Positions 1 through 10,866 of a stretch of 34,495 nucleotides of DNA are shown piece by piece. The stretch is from Cyanophora paradoxa (taxonomy: Eukaryota; Glaucocystophyceae; Cyanophorales; Cyanophoraceae): assembly GCA_004431415.1 (NCBI GenBank), contig QPMI01000124.1:1-34495 (forward strand), written 5' to 3'. The number at the start of each line of letters is the position of its first letter. Within the stretch, counting starts at the first letter, position 1. The notes under the pieces were generated by a model, which was not told where the DNA came from, searched no databases, and saw nothing but the letters and a program-made list of their open reading frames with translations. Both the position numbers and the translations under genes were made by a program.

Positions 1-440
1 TTGCCAAGTTGCAAGTTGGCGCAACTTCGGCAACTTGGCGGCCGCGGCCCGGGCCGGCGCCGCGGCACTGCCGGAAGTCGATCACCTGACCCGCCGGGCC
101 GGCTCACCGTCACGCGGTTTGCATTGCATGTGAATTGACTCAGTGAGGGATCCGGACCGGGACTTGACTCTCAGTGACTCGAAGTTGGCGCCGGCGCCGC
201 AACTTACTAGTTACTACTACTAAGTAGTACTAACTTAGTACTAAGTTAACTTGGCGGCGTTAGTTGGCGCCGATCGCGAGTTGGCGGCCGCGGCCCCGGC
301 ACTGCCGGTCAGTGCCGGAGCCGGAGTCTGCGCATGCGGCGCTGCGCATCAAAGTACCATATACACGTACCATATACCGTAGTACCGTAGACTCCGTACT
401 AGAGAGTCCGTAGTACCGTCTGCTGCAGCTGGGGCCCCGA
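1..440. other. Palindrome-rich GC-rich intergenic DNA, no gene
   Basis: No convincing gene is visible. The stretch is built from short palindromic and repeated words. A segment with ttggcggccgcggcc followed by gcactgccgg occurs near 35-72 and again near 284-310. A near-palindrome of aagttggcgcc type lies at 181-204, and a ladder of overlapping tagtac/ctaagt words at 206-250. CpG is frequent in every context, unlike the viral DNA further right. Open frames here have no recognisable protein features. Confidence 0.6.
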
Positions 441-841
441 CTAGGGTTGCCGTGTCCGATGTCCGCGGACATTGACATGTCCATGTCCGCGGACATGTCA
501 TGTCAATGTCCGTGGGTCCGGGTGGACATGTCCGTGGACATTAGGGGGATACCCTCGAAACCGGCTGAAACGCGTGCTAAACGTGCTCTAAACACGTTAG
601 CAGAACACTGCTAAAGTTAGCAACACGTCTCTGATGCTTGGAAAGAGGCGGAGGGCAGCGGGAACCTCGCCAAAGCTGCCCCGCCGCCTCACTTAAGCTT
701 TTGGCATTTAATATTATATAATTTAATTAATTAAATATTCAATGTCCGCGGACATGTCGGCGGGCATGTCCGTGTCCGAATGTCCATGTCCACCGGGTTG
801 ACTGACATGTCCATGGAGTGGCATGGACACGGCAACCCTAG
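441..841. mobile_element. MITE-like non-autonomous DNA transposon with 17-bp terminal inverted repeats
   Basis: The left end (441-457) reads ctagggttgccgtgtcc and the right end (825-841) is its exact reverse complement. The same 6 bases, ccccga, lie directly outside both ends (435-440 and 842-847), as expected for a target-site duplication. A TA duplication inside the ctag ends is the alternative reading, as in Tc1/mariner elements. The 401-bp body has no gene. It carries many copies of tgtccgcggaca-like and acatgtcc words near both ends and an AT-rich core at 705-742. The transposase family is unknown. Confidence 0.7.
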
Positions 842-3170
842 CCCCGACCGACTCCACAGGGAAACGCGGTGCAACTAGCCATGTTACCCATGTAATGTTG
901 GTCCGACGGTCGGACTCTTGAATGAGTAAAGTACGTCGTGCGACCCCTCATGATCAGTGATCACTGTGCAGTGTGCACACGTGAGTCTGTGAGTCACTGC
1001 GTCAGGCCCGGCCGCCTATATATATAGCTAGGCTCGCCGAGTACGGGTAGGCTCGCCGAATCGACGTCACGGCGACGGCAATTGCAATTGCAAGTTGCAA
1101 CTACCGTACTATCTAGTAGGCTACCGTATATCGCGTACGTATACAGCAAAGCTTCGAAATTCCCGCCCGGCCGCGGCCGGTAGTGCAGCTTCGAATTCGG
1201 AGGCTTCTCACATTGTTGAACTTGTGAAGAGATGGGCAAGAGCAAGGTTAACACGCGTTCAACTCGCATGGAAGTGCGTCGAACGTTGTTGATGGCGTGC
1301 GCCATTTGATGATGGCGCCGTTTTCAGGGACATGGATCTTATAAAAGATGAGGAGCTCTATGGGAAGTGGGAGGCACGTTTACGTATATCTTTGGAATTT
1401 CGGTTGTTCGACCAAACCCTTTACATGTCTCGATTTGCAGATGCAAATCCCCTACCGTCCAGCTGAAACGTGTTTGGACTGCTGCGGGCTGTGCAAGCCG
1501 CCGGCGCCGAGACCCGATGAAGCGCGCCTCATCGTCACGGACCTTCGAATCAAGTAAGCGCTATAGTCTTGCACAGTGGCACGCGAAAGTTGAGACCTCA
1601 ACTTTCGGCAGGTACGAGAGCCACCGTTACCGCGGCAGGGCACCACTTGCGATGTTTGGTCTCGGGAACAAGAATGCAACCGAGTCCATGGAGCCGATCA
1701 ACCCGGATCATGCGAAGCAGTGGACTGAGGAGTATGGTGCGCGTGTTCGGTTAACGAATTCGAATGCAATCTTTAATTCCGTGGCGCAGAGAGCATCACG
1801 CACTTCGTGAAGGACCTCACCGGGTTTTCTGTTTACCGCTCGGTGCGCATGCGTATGCATTACAATCATGATCAGTTATGACATCGAATTCGTCGGTGTG
1901 CAGGTGGATCACGCTGAGAAGGACACGTGTTGCATCTGCTGCGGCGGGCGGTCACTACGAGTCCAGCGCATTCAAAATCGGCTTCCAGCGGGCTGGCGCG
2001 AGAGCAACCACTGGATCAGCGCCGAAAAGGCCCCTGAGATCGGAACGTCATCGATCAGATCATGGGCGCCCGCTCGGTTGACAAGGCACGCATTTTTGGA
2101 TTTGCAGTTGTTGATCGGTCGCGAGGCCTAGGCCTGACTCCGATCGGAGCAGACGTTCCAAGTCAACAAGGCGCCGGGTGCCGTCGTCTTCGGTGGCGCC
2201 CCGGCCAAGCGCCTCGATGACGTGCAGCACAGCGGGGCCAAAGTCTATTGATCGTGATCTAGATTGACCGAAGTCTGGACATAGGTGTTTCATTTCGTTT
2301 CTAGTTCCTAGAGGACAGTTCGCACAAAATATAATTGCTAAAAGACGGATCCGCTTGCAAAATATGATTAGAATATTCGACAACTTCATTTTCGAATTCA
2401 GCCGCAGTTCACAATACACTGGGAGCCAGGAATTAAGTTTACCACATGGTAAACTTGCAACTTCACTCAGTTAGGGCTGACTTTACCACACCTGTCTTTA
2501 CCCACCTAGGAAAAGCCGCGCGGGGAAGCACTGCTGCCGTGCTAAATGTGCTTAGCTAGGCATAAGTGCACGGGATCCATTGAGCGCCGATGGCCCGGTA
2601 GCTTCTGTGGTCCGGCGTGGATGCGAGCACAACTCGTCAAGAGAGCGACGCACGCGGGCTGCCTTGACTGGTTCAAGTGTTCTAAAAGGTCGTTTAGAGA
2701 CGATTTGCAGCTTTTAAGGGGAGGTTGTTGGGCGGCCCGACCTCGGCCAACTTCACCCAGGCCCGACCATTATGAGCTGGGACGCAGCGCACGGCGCTTC
2801 GAATGCGGTAAGCATTGATTTCAGCTACGTTACAACCGAAGTACGGCTGCCACATCGGTGCTCTTGAGACCGATGTCTGCCAATGCATATGGTTGCGTAC
2901 CGAATGCTCAGACCGAGCGCCGCCAAGGTAGCTGGCGGTGCTAAAGTCTCTAGCTAGCTGGATCGCGCGCTCTAGCTAGTTCTCCGACCACAGGGCGACA
3001 CCCGAAAGGAGCTGCGCACAATCGTGCATGACGAGACCGGTACCCCTCCCTGGCTTCTCCCCCTGGAGCAAAGTCACCGGAGTAAACTTGCGGAAGCAAA
3101 GTCTGGAGCTCTAGCGTGTGCACGTGTGTAATGCTTCAATAGCATGCACACGTGCACATCGTGAATTGAA
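842..3170. other. GC-rich intergenic DNA with possible decayed coding remnants
   Basis: I see no intact gene. Short stretches look weakly protein-like, for example a 44-codon frame at 1332-1466, a frame starting at 1652 that runs to 1810, and a continuation in another frame to about 1890. They share no recognisable domain, change frame and are short, so they may be remnants of an old gene or chance. Other structure: ggctcgccga occurs twice near 1030-1060, tagctag words cluster at 2928-2985, and gtgtgcacgtg/cacacgtgcac form an inverted pair near 3114-3158, just before the satellite array starts. Confidence 0.4.
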
Positions 3171-6100
3171 CATGAACTCCATAATACAAGGAGCTCAATC
3201 TCCAGCATCGACTTTCCGGCCACAAAAAGCACGGCGGGCTCAAGATCTGCAGGTCCGCGGCCCAGTCTCCATCTTAATGCTTCTGCGGATAGCTCTTTTC
3301 GAGCGATGCTAGCTGCAGGCCGATTTTCGAAACTGCCGCTATTGATAAGTGTGCCCATGATACGAGGAGCTCAATCTCCAGCATCGACTTTCCGGCCACA
3401 AAAAGCACGGCGGGCTCTGCAGGTCCGCGGCCCAGTCTCCATCTTAATGCTTCTGCGGATAGCTCTTTTCGAACGATGCTAGCTGCAGGCCGATTTTCGA
3501 GACTGCGCTATTGATAAGCGAACTAATGATCCGAGGAGCTCAATCTCCAGCATCGACTTTCCGGTCACAAATAGCACGGCGGGCTCTGCAGGTCCGCGGC
3601 CCAGTCTCCATCTTAATGCTTCTGCGGATAGCTCTTTTCGAGCGATGCTAGCTGCAGGCCGATTTTCGAAACTGGCGCTATTGATAAGCGCACTAATGAT
3701 ACGAGGAGCTCAATCTCCAACATCGATATCAACGTTCCGGCCACAAATAGCACGGCGGGCTCTGCAGGTCCGCGGCCCAGTCTCCATCTTAATGCTTCTG
3801 CGGATAGCTCTTTTCGAACGATGCTAGCTGCAGGCCGATTTTCGAAACTGGCGCTATTGATAAGCGCACTAATCATTGAATGATACGAGGAGCTCAATCT
3901 CCAACATCGATATCCACGTTCCGACCACGAATTGCAAAGCGGCAGCGGGATCTGCAGTTCCGCGGCCCAGTCTCCATCTTAATGCTTCTGCGGATAGCTC
4001 TTTCGAACGATGCTAGCTGCAGGCCGATTTTCGAAACTGCCGCTATTGATAAGTGTGCCCATGATACGAGGAGCTCAATCTCCAGCATCGACTTTCCGGC
4101 CACAAATAGCACGGCGGGCTCTGCAGGTCCGCGGCCCAGTCTCCATCTTAATGCTTCTGCGGATAGCTCTTTTCGAACGATGCTAGCTGCAGGCCGATTT
4201 TCGAAACTGGCGCTATTGATAGCGCACTAATGATCCGAGGAGCTCAATCTCCAGCATCGACTTTCCGGTCACAAATAGCACGGCGGGCTCTGCAGGTCCG
4301 CGGCCCAGTCTCCATCTTAATGCTTCTGCGGATAGCTCTTTTCGAGCGATGCTAGCTGCAGGCCGATTTTCGAAACTGGCGCTATTGATAAGAGCACTAA
4401 TGATACGAGGAGCTCAATCTCCAACATCGATATCAACGTTCCGGCCACAAATAGCACGGCGGGCTCTGCAGGTCCGCGGCCCAGTCTCCATCTTAATGCT
4501 TCTGCGGATAGCTCTTTCGAACGATGCTAGCTGCAGGCCGATTTTCGAAACTGGCGCTATTGATAAGCGCACTAATGATACGAGGAGCTCAATCTCCAAC
4601 ATCGATATCCACGTTCCGACCACGAATTGCAAAGCGGCAGCGGGATCTGCAGTTCCGCGGCCCAGTCTCCATCTTAATGCTTCTGCGGATAGCTCTTTTC
4701 GAACGATGCTAGCTGCAGGCCGATTTTCGAAACTGCCGCTATTGATAAGTGTGCCCATGATACGAGGAGCTCAATCTCCAGCATCGACTTTCCGGCCACA
4801 AAAAGCACGGCGGGCTCTGCAGGTCCGCGGCCCAGTCTCCATCTTAATGCTTCTGCGGATAGCTCTTTTCGAACGATGCTAGCTGCAGGCCGATTTTCGA
4901 AACTGGCGCTATTGATAAGCGCACTAATGATCCGAGGAGCTCAATCTCCAGCATCGACTTTCCGGTCACAAATAGCACGGCGGGCTCTGCAGGTCCGCGG
5001 CCCAGTCTCCATCTTAATGCTTCTGCGGATAGCTCTTTTCGAACGATGCTAGCTGCAGGCCGATTTTCGAAACTGGCGCTATTGGTAAGCGCACTAATAT
5101 TTAATGATACGAGGAGCTCAATCTCCAACATCGATATCCACGTTCCGACCACGAATTGCAAAGCGGCAGCGGGCTCTGCAGTTCCGCGGCCCAGTCTCCA
5201 TCTTAATGCTTCTGCGGATAGCTCTTTTCGAACGATGCTAGCTGCAGGCCGATTTTCGAAACTGCCGCTATTGATAAGTGTGCCCATGATACGAGGAGCT
5301 CAATCTCCAGCATCGACTTTCCGGCCACAAAAAGCACGGCGGGCTCTGCAGGTCCGCGGCCCAGTCTCCATCTTAATGCTTCTGCGGATAGCTCTTTTCG
5401 AACGATGCTAGCTGCAGGCCGATTTTCGAAACTGGCGCTATTGATAAGAGCACTAATGATACGAAGAGCTCAATCTACAACATCGACTTTCCGGCCACAA
5501 AACGCACGGCGGGCTCTGCAGGTCCGCGGCCCAGTCTCCATTTTAATGCTTCTGCGGATAGCTCTTTTCGAACGATGCTAGCTGCAGGCCGATTTTCGAA
5601 ACTGGCGCTATTGATAAGCGCACTAATGATCCGAGGAGCTCAATCTCCAGCATCGACTTTCCGGTCACAAATAGCACGGCGGGCTCTGCAGGTCCGCGGC
5701 CCAGTCTCCATCTTAATGCTTCTGCGGATAGCTCTTTTCGAACGATGCTAGCTGCAGGCCGATTTTCGAAACTGCCGCTATTGATAAGCGCCCATAATAC
5801 GAGGAGATCAATCTCCAACATCGATTTTCCAGTCACAAATAGCACGGCGGGCTCTGCAGGTCCGCGGCCCAGTCTCCATCTTAATGCTTCTGCGGATAGC
5901 TCTTTTCGAACGATGCTAGCTGCAGGCCGATTTTCGAAACTGGCGCTATTGATAAGTGTACCCATGATCCGAGGAGCTCAATCTCCAGCATCGACTTTCC
6001 GGCCACAAAAAGCACGGCGGGCTCTGCAGGTCCGCGGCCCAGTCTCCATCTTAATGCTTCTGCGGATAGCTCTTTTCGAGCGATGCTAGCTGCAGGCCGA

Positions 6101-9100
6101 TTTTCGAAACTGGCGCTATTGATAAGCGCACTAATGATACGAGGAGCTCAATCTCCAACATCGATATCCACGTTCCGACCACGAATTGCAAAGCGGCAGC
6201 GGGCTCTGCAGTTCCGCGGCCCAGTCTCCATCTTAATGCTTCTGCGGATAGCTCTTTTCGAACGATGCTAGCTGCAGGCCGATTTTCGTAACTGCCGCTA
6301 TTGATAAGTGTGCCCATGATACGAGGAGCTCAATCTCCAGCATCGACTTTCCGGCCACAAAAAGCACGGCGGGCTCTGCAGGTCCGCGGCCCAGTCTCCA
6401 TCTTAATGCTTCTGCGGATAGCTCTTTTCGAACGATGCTAGCTGCAGGCCGATTTTCGAAACTGGCGCTATTGATAAGCGCACTAATGATCCGAGGAGCT
6501 CAATCTCCAGCATCGACTTTCCGGTCACAAATAGCACGGCGGGCTCTGCAGGTCCGCGGCCCAGTCTCCATCTTAATCCTTCTGCGGATAGCTCTTTTCG
6601 AACGATGCTAGCTGCAGGCCGATTTTCGAAACTGCCGCTATTGATAAGTGTGCCATATGCATGATACGAGGAGCTCAATCTCCAGCATCGACTTTCCGGC
6701 CACAAATAGCACGGCGGGCTCTGCAGGTCCGCGGCCCAGTCTCCATCTTAATGCTTCTGCGGATAGCTCTTTTCGAACGATGCTAGCTGCAGGCCGATTT
6801 TCGAAACTGGCGCTATTGATAAGCGCACTAATGATACGAGGGCTCAATCTCCAACATCGACTTTCCGGCCACAAATAGCACGGCGGGCTCTGCAGGTCCG
6901 CGGCCCAGTCTCCATCTTAATGCTTCTGCGGATAGCTCTTTTCGAGCGATGCTACCTGCAGGCCGAGTTTCGAAACTGCCGCTATTGATCAGCGCCCATA
7001 ATACGAGGAGCTCAATCTCCAGCATCGACTTTCAGGCCACAAATAGCACGGCTGGCTCTGCAGGTCCGCGGCCCAGTCTCCATCTTAATGCTTCTGCGGA
7101 TAGCGCTTTTCGAACGATGCTAGCTGCAGGCCGATTTTCGAAACTGCCGCTATTGATAAGTGTGCCCATGATACGAGGAGCTCAATCTCCAGCATCGACT
7201 TTCCGGCCACAAAAAGCACGGCGGGCTCTGCAGGTCCGCGGCCCAGTCTCCATCTTAATGCTTCTGCGGATAGCTCTTTTCGAGCGATGCTAGCTGCAGG
7301 CCGATTTTCGAAACTGGCGCTATTGATAAGCGCACTAATGATACGAGGAGCTCAATCTCCAGCATCGACTTTCCGGCCACAAAAAGCACGGCGGGCTCTG
7401 CAGGTCCGCGGCCCAGTCTCCATCTTAATGCTTCTGCGGATAGCTCTTTTCGAACGATGCTAGCTGCAGGCCGATTTTCGAAACTGGCGCTATTGATAAG
7501 CGCACTAATGATATGAGGAGCTCAATCTCCAACATCGACTTTCCGGCCACAAAACGCACGGCGGGCTCTGCAGGTCCGCGGCCCAGTCTCCATCTTAATG
7601 CTTCTGCGGATAGCTCTTTTCGAACGATGCTAGCTGCAGGCCGATTTTCGAAACTGCCGCTATTGATAAGTGTGCCCATGATACGAGGAGCTCAATCTCC
7701 AGCATCGACTTTCAGGCCACAAATAGCACGGCTGGCTCTGCAGGTCCGCGGCCCAGTCTCCATCTTAATGCTTCTGCGGATAGCTCTTTTCGAACGATGC
7801 TAGCTGCAGGCCGATTTTCGAAACTGGCGCTATTGATAAGCGCACTAATGATATGAGGAGCTCAATCTCCAACATCGATATCCACGTTCCGACCACGAAT
7901 TGCAAAGCGGCAGCGGGCTCTGCAGGTCCGCGGCCCAGTCTCCATCTTAATGCTTCTGCGGATAGCTCTTTTCGAACGATGCTAGCTGCAGGCCGATTTT
8001 CGAAACTGCCGCTATTGATAAGTGTGCCCATGATACGAGGAGCTCAATCTCCAGCATCGACTTTCCGGCCACAAAAAGCACGGCGGGCTCTGCAGGTCCG
8101 CGGCCCAGTCTCCATCTTAATGCTTCTGCGGATAGCTCTTTTCGAACGATGCTAGCTGCAGGCCGATTTTCGAAACTGGCGCTATTGATAAGCGCACTAA
8201 TGATACGAGGAGCTCAATCTCCAACATCGATTTTCCGGCCACAAATAGCACGGCGGGCTCTGCAGGTCCGCGGCCCAGTCTCCATCTTAATGCTTCTGCG
8301 GATAGCTCTTTTCGAACGATGCTAGCTGCAGGCCGATTTTCGAAACTGGCGCTATTGATAAGCGCACTAATGATACGAGGAGCTCAATCTCCAACATCGA
8401 CTTTCCGGCCACAAATAGCACGGCGGGCTCTGCAGGTCCGCGGCCCAGTCTCCATCTTAATGCTTCTGCGGATAGCTCTTTTCGAGCGATGCTAGCTGCA
8501 GGCCGATTTTCGATACTGGCGCTATTGATAAGCGCACTAATGATACGAGGAGCTCAATCTCCAGCATCGACTTTCCGGCCACAAATAGCACAGCGGGCTC
8601 TGCAGTTCCGCGGCCCAGTCTCCATCTTAATGCTTCTGCGGATAGCTCTTTTCGAGCGATGCTAGCTGCAGGCCGATTTTCGAAACTGCCGCTATTGATA
8701 AGTGTGCCCATGATACGAGGAGCTCAATCTCCAGCATCGACTTTCCGGCCACAAAAAGCACGGCGGGCTCTGCAGGTCCGCGGCCCAGTCTCCATCTTAA
8801 TGCTTCTGCGGATAGCTCTTTTCGAGCGATGCTAGCTGCTAGCTGCAGGCCGATTTTCGAAACTGGCGCTATTGATCAGCGCCCATAATACGAGGAGATC
8901 AATCTCCAACATCGACTTTCCGGCCACAAATAGCACGGCGGGCTCTGCAGGTCCGCGGCCCAGTCTCCATCTTAATGCTTCTGCGGATAGCTCTTTTTGA
9001 ACGATGCTAGCTGCAGGCCGATTTTCGAAACTGGCGCTATTGATAAGAGCACTAATGATACGAGGAGCTCAATCTCCAACATCGATATCAACCTTCCGAC

Positions 9101-9350
9101 CACAAATTGCAAAGCAGCCGCGGGCTCTGCAGGTCCGCGGCCCAGTCTCCATCTTGATTCTTCTGCGGATAGCTCTTTTCGAACGATGCTAGCTGCAGGC
9201 CGATTTTCGAAACTGGCGCTATTGATCAGCGCCCATAATACGAGGAGCTCAATCTCCAGCATCGACTTTAATTTCCGGCCACGAATAGCACGGCGGGCTC
9301 TGCAGGTCTGCGGCGTTGTCTACTTCAGAATGCTTCTGCGGACCGGATAG
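3171..9350. repeat. Satellite array, about 36 tandem copies of a 170-182 bp unit
   Basis: The word gaggagctcaatc (or a one-base variant) recurs about 36 times, from about 3191 to 9241, at spacings of 170 to 182 bases. Each unit also contains ggtccgcggcccagtctcc, atgcttctgcggatagctc and gatgctagctgcaggccg. The basic unit is 170 bp. A longer variant replaces actttccggccacaaa by a longer segment with ccgaccacgaattgcaaagcgg. A third variant carries gataagtgtgcccatgat. The first and last copies diverge. Long open frames cross copies on both strands but only restate the repeat, so I do not call them genes. The unit is close to nucleosome length, which is typical of centromeric or heterochromatic satellites; location on the chromosome is inference. 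Confidence 0.95.
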
Positions 9351-9974
9351 CTCTCTTTATCTGACCATGACCACGCAAATTCGAAGCTCCGATCCGGATC
9401 GCAAGTTTTTTAGAGCCGACCACCCAGCCGCCAATTGCGATTGCCTTCAGAGTTGCAGCTTCACTTTGATCGTGATCAGCAAAACAACATGGCTAGCGTT
9501 TACGGGGCAGCAGCCTTCCAAGTGCGGTCACTAAGCTCTTTCTGGGAGCCTTCCCTCCGGATCCCCTTACATATGCACGTACATATCTGTGTGCATATGT
9601 ACCTGATCTGCTGCTAGCTATAGCTATCCTGGCTATAGATCTAGATCTGTGGGGAGGCAAGGAAATGCTTAAGTCTGGATGGTAATAGTCTATTGGAAAG
9701 ATATAACGTCTGTAAGCTTCGCGCTGTTCACTGGCTATATTTATCGAGATTCCGGGTAGTGTACGTGCTGCATAGGAGGGAACAGCAAATAGAAACCCTG
9801 CGTATAAATTCAATTAATTCATGTGTTGATTAACGTGCAATTGTTTTTACCTGCATGCGACACCAACATATGCTTCTCGTCTTCAGTGCTGGTGCACGTG
9901 GAGCAGTGCTTGACGAGAGAGCTGTGTAATTCGAACGATTTTGTTTCAAGGCTCTCGAAGAACTTGGGATTGCG
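9351..9974. other. Host-to-virus transition, no gene recognised
   Basis: The satellite ends near 9350. The next 300 bases are moderately GC-rich and include clustered short palindromes: tatgcacgtacata near 9572, and gctagctatagctat followed by tagatctagatct near 9612-9647. AT content rises from about 9650. Frames of 60-106 codons occur on both strands but show no family features. The left end of the viral element lies somewhere between here and about 10,200; its exact terminus and target-site duplication cannot be fixed because the right end is outside the window. Confidence 0.45.
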
Positions 9975-10047
9975 ACACATATGAATATTCATATTTTAAT
10001 CCCTCGGCGTTCCGCCTCAGGATTAAAATATGAATATTCATATGTGT
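9975..10047. repeat. Perfect 28-bp inverted repeat with GC-rich 17-base loop
   Basis: Bases 9975-10002 (acacatatgaatattcat...) are exactly reverse-complementary to 10020-10047. Each arm contains the 16-bp palindrome atatgaatattcatat. The loop (10003-10019) is GC-rich and can form a second small stem, ggcg-ttc-cgcc. The hairpin lies where the AT-rich viral DNA begins. It could be a terminal or replication structure of the element, or a small independent insertion. Confidence 0.85.
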
Positions 10048-10050
10048 GAT

Positions 10051-10200
10051 TCGATGTTATATCAATAAAATCGATTAATTTATTTGAATTTTCACCTGAA
10101 TTTTCATATTTTTATATGCATTTTCAATTAATTTAATCGATGTTATATCGATATCGATATCGTCCACTTAAATATAAATATAATATAATAGGGGGAATCA
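10051..10200. repeat. AT-rich subterminal segment with short direct and inverted repeats
   Basis: The 13-base word tcgatgttatatc occurs at 10051-10063 and 10137-10149. The second copy runs into alternating atcgat units. The words tgaattttca and attaattta are repeated between them. No coding potential is seen. A replication origin or protein-binding region at the end of the element is plausible but not shown. Confidence 0.45.
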
Positions 10201-10217
10201 AGGGGAGATGCTGAGTG

Positions 10218-10440
10218 TTATTGTAAGGAAATCGAATAGTATTCGAAATACTTGACATTGCTTAATGTAGGGTGCATTCATATTTCGGCTACATCATACA
10301 GTAGAATTCTATTGTAACAAAAGCTACTGTAGAAAGAAAATCATTGTAGAAAGCTATTGTAGGAAAGGATATATTATATCCTTTTTTAACGATTGCCATT
10401 GTAATAAAAAGGTAAATTACCCTGTTTATCATTATAGAAA
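10218..10440. repeat. Iterated ATTGTA(G/A)nAA motifs upstream of the element's first gene
   Basis: Variants of cattgtagaaag occur about seven times: near 10218, 10308, 10324, 10342, 10354, 10396 and 10430. Spacing in the central cluster is 12-18 bases. A hairpin with perfect 10-base arms (aaaggatata / tatatccttt, 10364-10384) sits inside the array and is followed by a short T run. Because the nearest gene ends at 10445 on the minus strand, the hairpin could also help end its transcript. An iteron-like binding array is inference. Confidence 0.5.
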
Positions 10441-10444
10441 CCCA

Positions 10445-10843
10445 TCAAAACGGGAATCTATCATGTTTATGTCTCTCAGTCTTCTCAAATGTTAAGAAAT
10501 TCATTGTTTTATCGATCTCATCTGCAACTGCTTGTGTTTTATGCTGAGCTTCTTTACCACAACTGAATATATCAATTGCTAACATGCCTTCATTGGAATA
10601 ACAATGAGCTGTGCAATGGCTTTCATCTAATAGCAGAACCAATGCAAAACCAGGAGGTGATAGTTTGCCATCAAATATCTCACAATGCTTATGAACAATC
10701 CTAATACCTTGTCTCAATACTGCTTGTTCAAGGGTTCCCATAATCCAATTACCTAGGAAGCTAACATGCTCATAACCTGTTGCTATAGCTGATTTAGCCT
10801 TGTAATCAAGCATAACATGAAAGCCTCTGTATTTAGTCTCCAT
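10445..10843 (-). CDS. speD: S-adenosylmethionine decarboxylase (SpeD-like, pyruvoyl enzyme)
   Basis: Removes the carboxyl group of S-adenosylmethionine, giving the aminopropyl donor for spermidine synthesis. The 132-residue length fits the short prokaryotic-type (class 1) enzymes. The self-cleavage and active-site block LLDESHCTAHCY is followed by AIDIFSCG. Taking the Ser of ESH as the pyruvoyl precursor, the catalytic His lies 5 and the catalytic Cys 20 residues downstream, the spacing known from Thermotoga AdoMetDC (Ser63, His68, Cys83). All three key residues are therefore present. It starts at an ATG and is the leftmost gene of the element, leftward like the fibre genes. The gene is intact. 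A host origin is unlikely because it lies inside the AT-rich, CpG-poor viral DNA. No spermidine synthase gene is seen in the window. Confidence 0.88.
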   Translation of the reverse strand: METKYRGFHVMLDYKAKSAIATGYEHVSFLGNWIMGTLEQAVLRQGIRIVHKHCEIFDGKLSPPGFALVLLLDESHCTAHCYSNEGMLAIDIFSCGKEAQHKTQAVADEIDKTMNFLTFEKTERHKHDRFPF

Positions 10844-10866
10844 TAAGAATACCTTAGAAAAATTAA

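Noticed and set aside
260-496. Leftward 78-codon frame and similar frames in the GC-rich flank
   Set aside because: They overlap palindromic repeats and the transposon end, and show biased low-complexity residues with no domain.
1332-1890. Decayed host gene
   Set aside because: Short protein-like segments are present in changing frames, but no domain is recognisable, so only a weak note is kept in the intergenic entry.
3171-9350. Many overlapping 60-177 codon frames on both strands of the satellite, with similar predicted proteins
   Set aside because: They only restate the tandem repeat. They occur on both strands and in several frames, begin and end inside units, and the unit length of 170 is not a multiple of three.
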